In this document: positions 1 through 10,762 of the stretch, one piece after another
Numbering within the stretch: position 1 is the first letter of the stretch
How the letters are laid out: each line of letters starts with the position of its first letter
Assembly (NCBI GenBank): GCA_902729315.2
Contig: LR746272.1
Span: 4,905,037-4,969,036 of the forward strand
Length of the DNA stretch: 64,000 bases
Direction of reading: 5' to 3'
From: Spirodela intermedia
Taxonomy: Eukaryota > Streptophyta > Magnoliopsida > Alismatales > Araceae
Notes under the pieces: model-generated
The model's input: only the letters and a program-made list of their open reading frames with translations
What the model was told of the DNA's origin: nothing
Databases searched by the model: none
Program-made: the position numbers and the translations under genes

Positions 1-1190
1 CTACATTTCCCTTTTTCTATGGCTTAATTTTTGAAGTTTGCATTTCAACAATAAGAATGATGTCTCACACCCTCCATGTGTACTTTTCATTTTCAGGGCT
101 TTCACTTTATCCACTTATTTTGCAGTAAGTGTTTTTCTATGTACGATTTTTGACAATGAGAATGATGTCTCACACCCTCCTTGTGTACTCTTCGTTTCTA
201 GATTTTTCACATTGCTCTCTCTCTTTTTTTTTCCGAAATAAGTGATTTCTCCTCACGAGTCCTATAGATCAAGGTGCAAAAATCTCTATTAAACTCAAAT
301 GATTAATCAAATTTTCACATCAAGTAAATACTATCAATCAAGATCATGAAGCGAAAATTTGTAAAATCAAATTCATGTTATCTATCATGTATCCAAAAAG
401 TAATCCAACATTTCATGCTACTAGATCATTCTTTTGACTCAATAATAATCTTCCTAGTATCTTTTGGTAAGAATCAATCTAATTGATTTAATTTTTCATG
501 TATGCAATATGATGTAAGAAATTTGTAAATTAGATAGTTTTGACAATTCTATTTTCTATTTTCAGTTCTATTTTTAGTAGTAATAAATTTATCAAAAATA
601 AATCAAAACTATCCTTTTTATAGCTATAATTTCAAATTTCGGTAATATATGTCTAGGAGATTGAAATGTGAGAAAAGGGTCTCTAGAATTTCAAATTTTG
701 GGCTGTCTTTTTGTCTACTATTTTTGATAGTCTATTGTTCCTAATAGAAAACCATAAAATAGATGTTGCAGTTTTTCTAAATTTTATTTTATTTTTATTT
801 TTTCAGTTGTTGTTATAATGTAAACACATGTTCTTAATCGTCCTACAACATAAATTAATAATGAATACTTCATCCCCCAACTTAAAAATGACATTGTCCT
901 CAATGACACATAAAAATTGAAATAGAATATGAAAAAAATATAATTTTCAAGTGAAGCATGCATATGTGCAAAGTTAAGCATTAAAAATATTGTCATAAAT
1001 GATAAAGCTCAAAAAGACATCACCTCAACCTCATTTTTAATTTTCCACTTCATCTTACACTCCCCCCCCTACACGTTTTTGAAAAAACAAATATAGAAGC
1101 AAGTACTGCAAAATTCTAAGAAAAATAAAACTTAAAAAACCATGGGTTGCCTCCCATGTAGTGTTGAATTTAATGTCTCCAATTGAACTT
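1..1190 (-). other. 3' non-coding region of element 1
   Basis: This AT-rich stretch follows the end of pol and has no credible gene. It holds two tandem copies of a unit with the core AATGATGTCTCACACCCTCC, about 105 bases apart (near 56 and 161). It also holds a polypurine-tract-like sequence (minus strand TTTAAGTTGGGGGATG, near 868-885) beside a CATTGAGGACAATG-like motif. The corresponding parts at 9153-10762, 29524-31130, 55611-57175 and 59980-61590 have the same order. About 75 bases found in the sister copies are missing near position 45. No envelope-like reading frame is visible. Confidence 0.7.
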
Positions 1191-1194
1191 GATC

Positions 1195-2500
1195 TTACTC
1201 TTGAATTTCTTTTAATAATAAAATTTCTTTTTTTGCAAGGTGTTCATGTTCTATGTAATGTTTAAGCTGCTGTCCATTTACCTTAAAGTTATGATCACTT
1301 TTAGGATCTTTAATCATTACAATTCCATGATCATATGTCTCTTCCACCACATAAGGCCCTTTCCATTTTGATTTTAATTTTCCTGGGAATAATTTCAGCC
1401 TAGAATCATATAACCACACTTTTTGTCCAACATTAATTTTTTTTCTACTAATGTATTTATCATGAAAAAAGTTTTAGTTTTTTCTTTATATATTCTATGA
1501 TTTTCATATGCTTCATTCCTCAACTCCTCTAGTTCATGTAGCTGAAAAATTCTATGCCCACCAGCTGATTTTTCATCTATACATAATTTTTTTATATCCC
1601 ACAATGTTTTATGCTCTATTTTCACAAGAAGATGACATGGCTTTTCAAAAATGAGACGAAATGGGAACATACCTATGGGATTTTTATAAGCTGTTCTATA
1701 AGCCCATAATGCATCTTATAATTTCATGGGCCAATCTTTTCTATCTGGTCTAACTATTTTTCTCAAAATTCTCAAAATTTCTCTATTTGCTACTTCAACT
1801 TGCCTATTTGTTTGGGGATGATATGGAGTGACTACTCTATGGTGTACTCTATTATTTTTCAATAGTTTCCTGAAATTTTTATTTGTAAAATGTGTTCCTC
1901 CATCACTAATAATCACTCTAGGACATCCAAATCTCAAAAAAATATTTTTCTGCACAAATTTCATCACGATTTTATGATCATTAGTTCTAGTAGGAATAGC
2001 TTCTACCCACTTCGACACATAATTAACAGCAAGCAAAATATATTCATATTTTTCAGCTGATGGGAAGGAACCCATGAAATCTATCCCCCATACATCAAAA
2101 ATTTCGACTACTGACATGTTACTCATGGGCATTTCATCTTTTTTACTCATGTTACCTATAGATTGGTATGAAGTACATGTTCTACTAAATTTTATAGAAT
2201 CTCTAATGATTGTAGGCCCATAAAAACAACACTGAAAAATTTTTACAATTATTTTTCGTCTAGAAAAATGTCCTCCACAATTAGATGAATGGCACATGTT
2301 AATTATGCTATGATATTCTTCTTCAAGAACACATCTCCTTAAAATTTGATCATTGCCCAAGTAATATAAATTAGGATCATGCCAAAAATAATTTCTAATC
2401 TTAGAAAAGAAATGATATTTTCTGTTCTTATCCCACTATTCTAGATTTTTTCTCGAAACCAGAAAATTAACAATATGTGCATACCATGATGATGGTTGAT
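1195..2500 (-). pseudogene. Integrase of element 1 (broken)
   Basis: Integrase would insert element cDNA into host DNA in the nucleus. The frames 1716-2360, 1395-1670 and 1195-1419 carry successive parts. First is an HHCC zinc region with HSSNCGGHF, whose second Cys pair reads CTSYQ, so one Cys is lost. Next is the catalytic core with [17 protein letters not shown] and VEVANREI. Last is the C-terminal part with [18 protein letters not shown]. The reading frame shifts between these pieces and VDYVSKW reads VNYVSKW. It cannot make a working enzyme. The match to the copy at 61590-63545 is close along its length. Confidence 0.85.
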
Positions 2501-4340
2501 GTTGAGCTGTCATTAATTGTTCATCTAGAAATACATCTTGTAAAGGTATTGCATTTATTCCTATATCACTTAATCTAGAAAGATGGTCAGCAACAACATT
2601 CTTGAAACCTTTTTTATCTTTTATTTCAAAGTCAAATTCCTACAATAATAAAATCCATCTTAATAGACGTGGCTTTGCATCTTTCTTATTTAACATGTAT
2701 TTTAATATTACATGATCAGTATAAATAATAAGTTTAGCTCCAAAAATATATGATCTAAACTTTTCTAATGAAAATACTATAGCTAAAAACTCTTTTTCAG
2801 TTGTGGTATAATTTAATTGAGCATCAGATATAGTTTTACTAGCATATGAAATTACTATGGGTTTTGACTCTTTTGTTTGTCCTAGAATGGCCCCCACTGC
2901 ATAATTCGATGCATCACAGATTATTTCAAAAGGAAATGACCAATCAGGAGCTTTTAAAATGAGTGCCTCAATAAGTAATCTTTTTATTTCAGAAAAAGAC
3001 TCAAAATATTTCTCATCAAAATTAAAAGGCACATCTTTAGATAATAGCATGGTGAGAGGTTTAGAAATTTTCAAAAAATCTTTAATAAATTTTCTGTAAC
3101 AACCTACATGACTCAAGAAAAATCTAATTTATTTTACTAAATTTGGAGATTTCATTTTAGATATAATATCAGTTTTTGCTCTATTCAACTCTAAACCCCT
3201 TTCACTCACAATATGACCCAACAAAACTCCCTCTCTAACCATAAAATGTGATTTCTCCCAAATCAAAACTATTTTTTTCTTTATGTATTTCTCAAGTACA
3301 TATTTTAAATGATTTAAACATTTATCAAATGATTCACCAAAAATAGAAAAATTGTCCATAAAAATTTCTATGCATTTTCTAATCATATCAGAAAAAATAG
3401 ACAACATACATCTTTGAAATGTGGCTGGAGCATTTCACAAACTAAAAGGCATGCGTTTAAAAGCAAAAGTATCAAATGGACAAGTGAAAGTTATTTTTTA
3501 TTGATCTAAAGGGTTTATATAAATTTGATTATAACCAAAGTATCCATCTAGAAAACAAAAAAAAAAAATTCTAGCTAATTTTTCTAGAATTGATCAATAA
3601 ATAGTAGGGGAAAATGATCTTTTTTAGGAATTAAATTTAACTTTCTATAATCAATGCAAACCCTCCAACCAGTAGTTAATCTTGTTTGTATTTCATGCCC
3701 ATTTTCATTTTTTATAACCATGATCCCTTATTTTTTTGGCACCACTTGTGTAGGACTAACCTATTTGCTATCTGAAATAGGATAAATAATATCAACAGCC
3801 AGCCACTTTAAAATTTCTTTTTTTATAATTTCCATCTTGTTAGGATTTAATCTTCATTGTGCTAGTTCTAGCCCCCTCCTCTAGATATATACTATGCATG
3901 CATACACTCATATCAATGCCCCATAGATCATCCATTTTTCAGCCCATAGCCTTCTTATTTTTTTGAAGTACATTTAATAATTCTTCTTCCTGTTCATCAC
4001 TCAAATCAGCTACAATAATAATAGGAAATGAATTATTTTCCTCTAAAAACATATATTTTAAATTAGAGGGAAGAGGTTTCAACTCTAAATTCAGATGATA
4101 TTTCTCTTTCTTTTCTTCTAAATTTATATTCTCTACTTCCTCTAATTCTTCCAGCACATAGTCATCAATAACATCTAGATCATCAAAATCATCTAGAAGA
4201 TCTATGGTATGACAATCATATACTTCAGATTTCTTAAGATCATTTGATACCTCAAAATTTTTAATTTCTACTAATTGATCTCCACATGAAAATTTTGCAA
4301 TACTTGTGGGAAAATCAATATTCATGTTTGTTGTATGCAA
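2501..4340 (-). pseudogene. Reverse transcriptase and RNase H of element 1 (broken)
   Basis: Read right to left: a pre-RT linker (3939-4340, with LKPLPSNLKYMFLEE and LSDEQEEELL, a typical Athila start), the RT palm with EIFMDDFSIFGESFD (3129-3407), then RNase H (2640-3116) with acidic residues in CDASNYAVGA, TTTEKEF and IYTDH. There are stops and frameshifts between the segments. The segment 3410-3938 has the expected homology (MPFGLCNAPA region) but no open frame. These domains would copy element RNA into DNA and remove the RNA strand. Confidence 0.85.
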
Positions 4341-4375
4341 AAATGGTCTCCTAGGATGATTGGTGTATCATAAAA

Positions 4376-4660
4376 CTATCCATTAAAATCCATTTCTAGC
4401 ACTACAAAATCAGCTGAAAATTTACACCCTTTAATTGTCACTATCATATTTTCTAAAATACTTTTAGGATGTTTTATGGATCTATCAGTAAATTGTAAGA
4501 TAACAGTAACAAGTTTAAGATCAGAAATATTAAATTCATTATAAATGCTTGCAGGTAATAAATTAATACTAGCACTAGTGTCAAGTAATGCATTCTGAAA
4601 AATGGATCCACCAATATCACACAAAATTAAAGGGACACTTATATCTCCCAATTTCTATGG
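4376..4660 (-). pseudogene. Aspartic protease of element 1 (fragment)
   Basis: A 91-residue open piece contains LLDTSASINLLP, matching the active-site flap of a retroviral-type aspartic protease (D-T/S-x-A), preceded by LCDIGGSIF and followed by a strand-rich segment ending VVLEMDF. It would cut the Gag-Pol polyprotein. It lies between gag and RT as expected. The frame stops on both sides, so it is not functional as part of a polyprotein. Confidence 0.72.
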
Positions 4661-4699
4661 TAATTGATTTAATAATAATGCACTAGCATGCATAGATAA

Positions 4700-6470
4700 T
4701 TTTTCTACTCTAGGTGCCCTTTTTGGTGTACACATTTCTTTCAAAACTCAAGCATATTCAAGAATATGTTCAATGGTAGTGAGTAAAGGAAGACTAATTT
4801 GCACATCTTGTAAAATTTTCTTTATTTCTTCATTGTGTTCCTTTTTCTTTCTTTGTCTAGCTCTAGAGCTTTAGGAAATAAAATAGTTGTCCTCTCTTTT
4901 GAAATTTCCTTGGTAGAATCTCTAAAATCCTCTTCTACTCCTATTTGATTTTATTTTGGGTTGTCCACGTTTTCTTTTTCTTTTAATGTTTAGGGATAAG
5001 GATCAAGTAAGATCTTGCCACTCCTTAATGCATTCACTATCCTAAAATTTTCATTTCGTGGGTTTTTTCCTTGATTCATACTGTTAGACTCTCCTTGCTG
5101 AAATCCTATTGTTGGACAGTTTCTTTGATTTTTTATAGGTTGACTAGGTAGCTGTCCCTCTTCTTTCTTATTCCCAAGAGCCTATATAATTTATTTCTAG
5201 TGCAGCATCATTTGATTCATAGTTTGTTGCATCATTTGGCTCATTTGCTGCATCATTTCCATAATATCAAGTTGGGTTTGAGAGGGCTGATTTTTTTGAA
5301 ATCTGTTTTCTTATTTCAGAGGAAATTCAGAGTTTGAACTGGGTCTAAGTGCTTCTAAATTTTAAATATTATTTAGATCTCTCCATGAAAAATTATTCCT
5401 TCAATTAGGATTATAAGAATTTAAAAAGGTTCCCTGTTTCTATTAAAACCATGAGCGACTTGCACTTGTTCTTGCATATGGTGAAATGATTGATCTAAAT
5501 TATAACATTAAAATTCAGAATAATCATTTTACCATATATAAGACATGTACTATTTGAATTAAATTGAGGGTTAGGAGGCTTTCTAATATTGTCAATAAGT
5601 AAATCAAGTTTTTAAAATCTTTGATTAATCTAATTAACCTCATTTCTAAATTTAGAATCATCATCATGATGCAATTCATAAATTCTTCTCTTCTTATCCT
5701 TGTCATATAATTCAAAAGAGGCTTGATCTCTAGAATTTTCACTTAAATTCTCATAAAGATTGTAAATCTCATCAAGGGTTTTCTCCATATAAGCTCCTCC
5801 ACATATAGAATCAATCATATTTCTATGTTGTTCTAATAATCCATCATAAAAAATTCTATTGAGCTGCTACTTGGGTACAGCATGATGAGGACACTTTCTA
5901 AGTAAATCTTTGAATTTTTCCCATGTCTCATGTAAAGTTTCTTCTAGTCTTTGAGAAAAACTCTATATATGTTTTCTCATATTTTGAGTTTTTCCTTAGA
6001 GATAAAATTTTCAAAGAAATACATGTTCTATATCTTTTCAGCTCGTTAATTCTCTATCTAATGTGGATAGCTAATGGTTAGCTTTGTCTCTAAGTGTATG
6101 AGAAAATAATTTCATCTTAATAATTTCTGGTGTAACTTGAGGGAGATTAACTAAATCACAGACCATATAAAATTTTTCTAAGTATCAATGAGGCTCCTCT
6201 AAAGGCAATCCATGAAAATTAGGGAGCATTTGAAAAATTCCTAGATTTATTTTCGAATTTAATAGTGGGTGCTAATGGGACTCTAATATTGGATGCTCTT
6301 TGAAATGAATTAGGGATATAATAATTTTTCATGGCCATAGGATTGTTCTCAGTTTGACCTATACTTCCTTTAGGATCCATCGAAATTAATTTTTCTTTTA
6401 GATTTTCATTTTTGAATGAACTAATGAAAGGATTTTCTAGCCTTGGCTGCAAGGATCTTCTACCATGCAT
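4700..6470 (-). pseudogene. Gag of element 1 (broken)
   Basis: The N-terminus begins MHGRRSLQPRLENPF at 6470. The capsid-like region, the charged region near LYENLSENSRDQASFELYD (5630-5818) and the Gln/Met-rich stretch can be followed to about 4990 by comparison with the intact copy at 10763-13282. Many stops and frameshifts interrupt it. Gag would package element RNA in cytoplasmic particles. The stretch 4700-5000 is the gag-protease spacer. Confidence 0.82.
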
Positions 6471-6669
6471 AAAAAATCAATAAAATCAAGGAAAAAAATT
6501 AGTAATTATTACCCTCCTTCAGTATGCTCCAGTCCTTGCTTGCTTCTTTTTGTTCTCTTTTTCTAAAAAACTAATTTGGCAAAAAATAAAAATAAAACAA
6601 GAGTTAATTTGATTTTATTTTGTGTACTCTAAGAGAAAAATAGAAAAATACTAAATGTTATGCAATATA

Positions 6670-6687
6670 TCCCCAACAATGGCACCA
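6670..6687 (-). promoter_or_regulatory. tRNA-Asp primer binding site, element 1 (decayed)
   Basis: The minus strand reads TGGTGCCATTGTTGGGGA, starting five bases inside the LTR end. It matches 15 of 18 bases of the intact site TGGCGCCGTTGCCGGGGA seen at 13472-13489; the three changes are C-to-T, the pattern of cytosine deamination. Confidence 0.8.
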
Positions 6688-6692
6688 AAATT

Positions 6693-7390
6693 TGACGTGA
6701 CTCAGTCATTGTATAGTAAATCACGTAAACTTAAAATTTATTAAACTAAAAAATATGATTTTTTAGATATTTAGAAGTATTTCTGAACAAATATATCAAT
6801 TATACTTCAATAAAAATTTCCAAAAATAATAGTAATTTTCCAGATCAATCACAAGGATGTAACATAATATCTGGTAATTATTCAGAATTTTTCTCAATGA
6901 ATACGATTTTCTATGAATTTTATACTAGGAAATAAAAAGGAAATATATTTAAAATTCATAAAAAAGGGAAATAAGGGTGCAGACGTCAGGATGACATCAG
7001 CGCTTAGCGAATGAGAATCAGACAAAAATAGAGTTCTACTTGATGATTCTTATGTAAGTGATTACAGATAATTTAATTAATCAAATTAAGATCTGTAAAA
7101 GTCGAAAGAATCATAATTGAACAAAGTATATTTTAGTAAATTAAAATCACAAAAATTATCACTAAATGAAGCGTAAAGTAAGTTGAAAGTAGGAAAAGAG
7201 AGTTTTGGCATCGCGACGGTGATGCATTGATGATGCACCAAAATCCTAAGTGTTCGAGAAAATCATCATGCATTATCCACGACCTCAAACACTCTCTTTG
7301 GACAAGACGACGTGGGCAATCTCTACATCTCTTTGCAAAGTCTAGAGATCAATGAAATAGGTCGTCAAATTGTCTCCGGCGGTTGTCACC
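6693..7390 (-). repeat. 5' LTR of element 1, outer part; the rest is at 15259-15851
   Basis: It begins TGACGTGACTCAG at 6693 and breaks at 7390, where the element at 7391-15258 is inserted with duplicated TCACC. The rest resumes at 15259 and ends GACTTATCA at 15851. About 310 bases found in other LTRs (matching roughly 8290-8595) are missing at the junction CAACGAAG/CTGTAGG, an older internal deletion. Confidence 0.85.
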
Positions 7391-7886
7391 TGACGTGACT
7401 CAGTCGTTGTATGTTAAATCACGCAAATATAAAATTTATAAAACTAGAAAATACGAATTTTCGGATATTTAGAAGTATTTCTAAATAAATATATCAATTA
7501 TAATTCAATAAAAATTCCAAAAATAGCGGTAATTTTCCAGGTCGATCACAGGGATGTAATATAATATCTGGTAATTATTCAGAATTTTTCTCAATGAGTA
7601 CGATTTTCTTACGAATTTTATACTAGGAAATAAAAAGGAAATATATTTAAAATTCACGAAAAAAAGGAAATAAGGGTGCGGACGTCAGGATGACGTCAGC
7701 GCCCGGCGAACGCGAATCAGGCGGAAACACAGTTCCGCCCGGCGATTCTTACGTAGGCGATTACAGACGACTCAATTAATCAAATTAAGATCTGTAAAAG
7801 CCGGAAGAATCGTAGTTGAACGAAGTATAGTTTGGTAAATAAAAATCAACAAAGTATCACTAAATGAAGCGTAAATTAAATTGAAA

Positions 7887-8174
7887 GCAGGAAAACAGAG
7901 TTCCGGCGTCGCGACGGCGACGCGTCGGCGATGCACCGGAATCCTGAGCGTTCGGGAGGATCGTCGTGCAGTGTCCACGGCCTCGAAGGCTCTCCTTGGA
8001 CAAAGACGACGTGGGCAATCTCTAGATAAAGCAGGAAAACAGAGTTCCGGCGTCGCGACGGCGACGCGTCGGCGATGCACCGGAATCCTGAGCGTTCGGG
8101 AGGGTCGTCGTGCAGTGTCCACGGCCTCGAAGGCTCTCCTTGGACAAAGACGACGTGGGCAATCTCTAGATCTT
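7887..8174. repeat. 144-base tandem duplication in the LTR
   Basis: Two adjacent copies (7887-8030, 8031-8174), each starting GCAGGAAAACAGAG and ending near CAATCTCTAGAT. The same pair is present at 13993-14280 and in the solo LTRs at 21071-22763 and 24215-25985. The LTRs at 26614, 27846, 36604, 51214 and 58340 have one copy. It therefore marks a young LTR subfamily. Confidence 0.9.
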
Positions 8175-8689
8175 CTCGCGAAGTCTAGAGACCAATGAAG
8201 TGGGTCGTCGAATCGTCTCCGGCGGCTGTCACCCGGCGGAGCGGAAAAACGGCGACTTTGCGGCTCTCCGGCGGCTGTCACCCGACGGAGAGGAGCTGGA
8301 TGGAGGTGGGGCGCGTGTTAGGGAGCTTCATCCTCAGGTCCGCGCAGCAAGAGGAGGCTCTTCATCGCATCTGGTACGCTCTCAGGAGGTGGCGACTGGT
8401 CTCCCGGCGGATCGTCCTCTTCCCGACGACGGCTTGTTCGTCGATCAATCGGAGATGATTTACTCGATGGATTGCGATCCTTTTATCGCGAATCGTTCAG
8501 AAATTTTAGTAGCAATGCTCCGCGAATCGCGTTGACGAGATTTTCGCCGATGATCCAGCGATTCCGGTTGCTTAATCCTTCACCGGCGATCTGCAGGAAA
8601 GTCGCGATAATCAGTTAAAAATATATGAATTTTGACTCTGGGAGGATTCGAACCCGCGGCGGTCGCCCGCCCCTTACAAGGTGGATTTA

Positions 8690-8730
8690 GTCCCACATCG
8701 GTTGTGGGCGGATTATTCGGGCGAATATAG
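8690..8730 (+). promoter_or_regulatory. USE plus TATA pair (snRNA-type promoter signature), antisense in LTR
   Basis: GTCCCACATCG at 8690-8700 matches the plant upstream sequence element consensus RTCCCACATCG exactly. After 24 bases comes ATATAG (AATATAGAG; other copies read ATATATAG). This spacing is close to that of plant Pol III snRNA genes such as U6. It points rightward, opposite to the element. Transcription is inferred, not shown. Confidence 0.55.
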
Positions 8731-9152
8731 AGTAAAGTTAGCTTTCTAGGCAAAGTCCTCTCGCGTGTACGACCACTCCTTGCCCCACAGCCGGCTGACC
8801 ACCGGTGACGTGGAAGGGGAGTGGCGCACACGTGCCCCTACCGATCCAACCAAGCCGCTCGAGCCCCTGCTCGCGGCTACTCCCCGACTGCGCTTCCGAC
8901 CCGCTTGCGGGCCCGGCTGGCCGGCGGATCCCCCCATTTTGCAATATTTTTATTTTTATTTCTTGTTCTTCATTTATCTCAAAACTAAGACTGTAAAAAT
9001 CGTATAAAATCACATAATTACCCAAAAATTCACGTTAATCAACTGAAAACCACTTTTCATGCTTTAACACAAATATAAGTCTATTTATCATGAGTTAAGG
9101 CTAAAACTATATTATTTACTGATTATTAACTCATGATAATGAAGACTTATCA

Positions 9153-10762
9153 CACCCCCCAACTTAAATCATTGCTAGTCCCTTAGCAATGGAATTACGA
9201 AAATAAAAATTTACAAATCTCAAACATCACATTTCAATACAGAAAAGAAATACAATTAGAAATGATGCACCTTTAAACACTTTGGATTCTTATATCAAGT
9301 ATTTAAGAATGATGTCAAGCGCTTAAATGTTTAAACACTCCTTGGAATAACAATCTAGACTTCACTTCTTCTATTCACATCTTTATCACTTCTTCACTCA
9401 TAGATGTATTTACAAGATGTTCCAATTATCAATACTCATCCAAGAATAATATTGATCTTACATTTCCCTTTTTCTATGACTTGATTTTTGAAGTTTGCAC
9501 TATATTTCTTCCTTCTTTTTTTTTTTTTTATATATATATAGTGGATAAGTAGCTTTTCCTGTAGACAAATTTCGACAATAAGAATGATGTCTCACACCCT
9601 CCATGTGTACTCTTCATTTTCAGGGCTTTCACTTTATCCACTTATTTTTCAGCAAGTGTTTTTCTATGCACGATTTTCGACAATGAGAATGATGTCTCAC
9701 ACCCTCCATGTGTACTCTTCGTTTCTAGATTTTTCACATTGCTCTCTCTTTTTTTTTTTTTGAAATAAGTGATTTCTCCTCACAAGTCCTATAGATCAGG
9801 GTGCAAAAATCTCCATTAAACTCAAATGATCAATCAAATTTTCACATCAAGTAAATATTATCCATCAAGATCATGAAGTGAAAATCTGTAAAATCAAATC
9901 CATGTTATCTATCATGTATCCAAGGAGTATTCCAACATTTCATGCTACTAGATCATTCTTTTGACTCAATAATAATCTTCCTAGTATCTTTTGGTATCAA
10001 TCAATCTAATTGATTTAATTTTTCATGCATGCAATATGATGTAAGGAATTTGTAAATTAGATAGTTCTGACAATTCCGTTTTCTGTTTTCAGTTCTATTT
10101 TTAGCAGGAATAAATTTGTCAAAAATAAATCAAAACTATCTTCTTTATAGCTGTAATTTCGAATTTCAGTAATATATATCTAGGGGATTGAAATGTGAGA
10201 AAAGGGTCTTCTAGAATTTCAAATTTCGGGCTGTTTTTTGTCTGCTGTTTTTGACAGTCTGTTGTTTCTGACAGAAAACCAGAAAATAGATGTTGCAATT
10301 TTTCCGAATTTTATTTTATTTTTATTTTTTTAGTTGCTGTTCTAAGTTGAATAAAATGCAAACACATATTCTTAATCGTCCTACAGCATAAATTAATAAT
10401 GAATACTTCACCCCCCAACTTAAAAATGACATTGTCCTCAATGACACAGAAAACTCGAAACAGAATATACAGAAAATATAATTTTCAAGTGAAGCATGCA
10501 TATCTGCAAAGTTAAGCATTAAAAATATTTTCATAAATGATGAAGCTCAGAAAGACATCACCTCAACCTCGTTTTTACTTTTCCACTTCATCTTACACTC
10601 CTCCTCCTGCACTTTTTCGAAAGAAAAACGAACACAGAAACAAGTACTGCGAAATTCTAAGAAAAACAGAGCTTAAGAGAAATCAAACAAAATGAAATAA
10701 AAACCATGGGTTGCCTCCCATTCAGCGCTGAATTTAATGTCTCCAGCTGGACAGCTCTTATA
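9153..10762 (-). other. Polypurine tract and 3' non-coding region of the gag-only element
   Basis: Next to the LTR the minus strand reads ATTTAAGTTGGGGGGTG (about 9153-9169), the polypurine tract that primes plus-strand synthesis. A second copy, TTTAAGTTGGGGGGTGAA, lies at 10406-10424 after CATTGAGGACAATG. Between them are the duplicated AATGATGTCTCACACC units (near 9588 and 9688). No convincing gene is present; a 70-codon frame at 10322-10534 spans the second purine tract and looks incidental. Confidence 0.75.

Larger units (their letters stand above)
7391..9152 (-). repeat. 3' LTR of the gag-only element
   Basis: 1762 bases, ends TGACGTGACT...GACTTATCA on the plus strand. It contains, in plus order: terminal bZIP-like motifs, a paired GACGTCA/TGACGTCA site (7681-7699), a 144-base tandem duplication (7887-8174), a tRNA box-B-like GGTTCGAATCC on the minus strand (8644-8654), a plant snRNA-type USE (8690-8700) with an ATATAG box, a GC-rich foldable block (8755-8935), and a 14-base inverted repeat near the outer end (stems 9085-9098 and 9126-9139). 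Confidence 0.93.

Noticed and set aside
38-241. 67-codon hydrophobic frame, repeated at 29925-30134
   Set aside because: It lies over the duplicated non-coding units, antisense to the element, with no homology or initiation context to support it.
784-996. 70-codon frame conserved in three elements (also 10322-10534 and 55818-56030)
   Set aside because: It spans the internal polypurine tract and CATTGAGGACAATG motif. Conservation of those signals explains the open frame, and elements 3 and 4 have stops in it.
7772-8535. Arg/Pro-rich frames on both strands of the young LTRs (for example 169, 105, 111 codons)
   Set aside because: They arise from CpG-rich LTR DNA and its tandem duplication, occur on both strands at once, and disappear in decayed LTRs.
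8641-8710. A tRNA gene in the LTR
   Set aside because: Only the T-loop/box-B part matches; there is no box A, acceptor pairing or anticodon arm.
7391-9152. Terminal-inverted-repeat DNA transposon or solo insertion at 7391
   Set aside because: A second identical LTR at 13495-15258, the primer site, the polypurine tract and a TSD only at the outer ends show one LTR retrotransposon.
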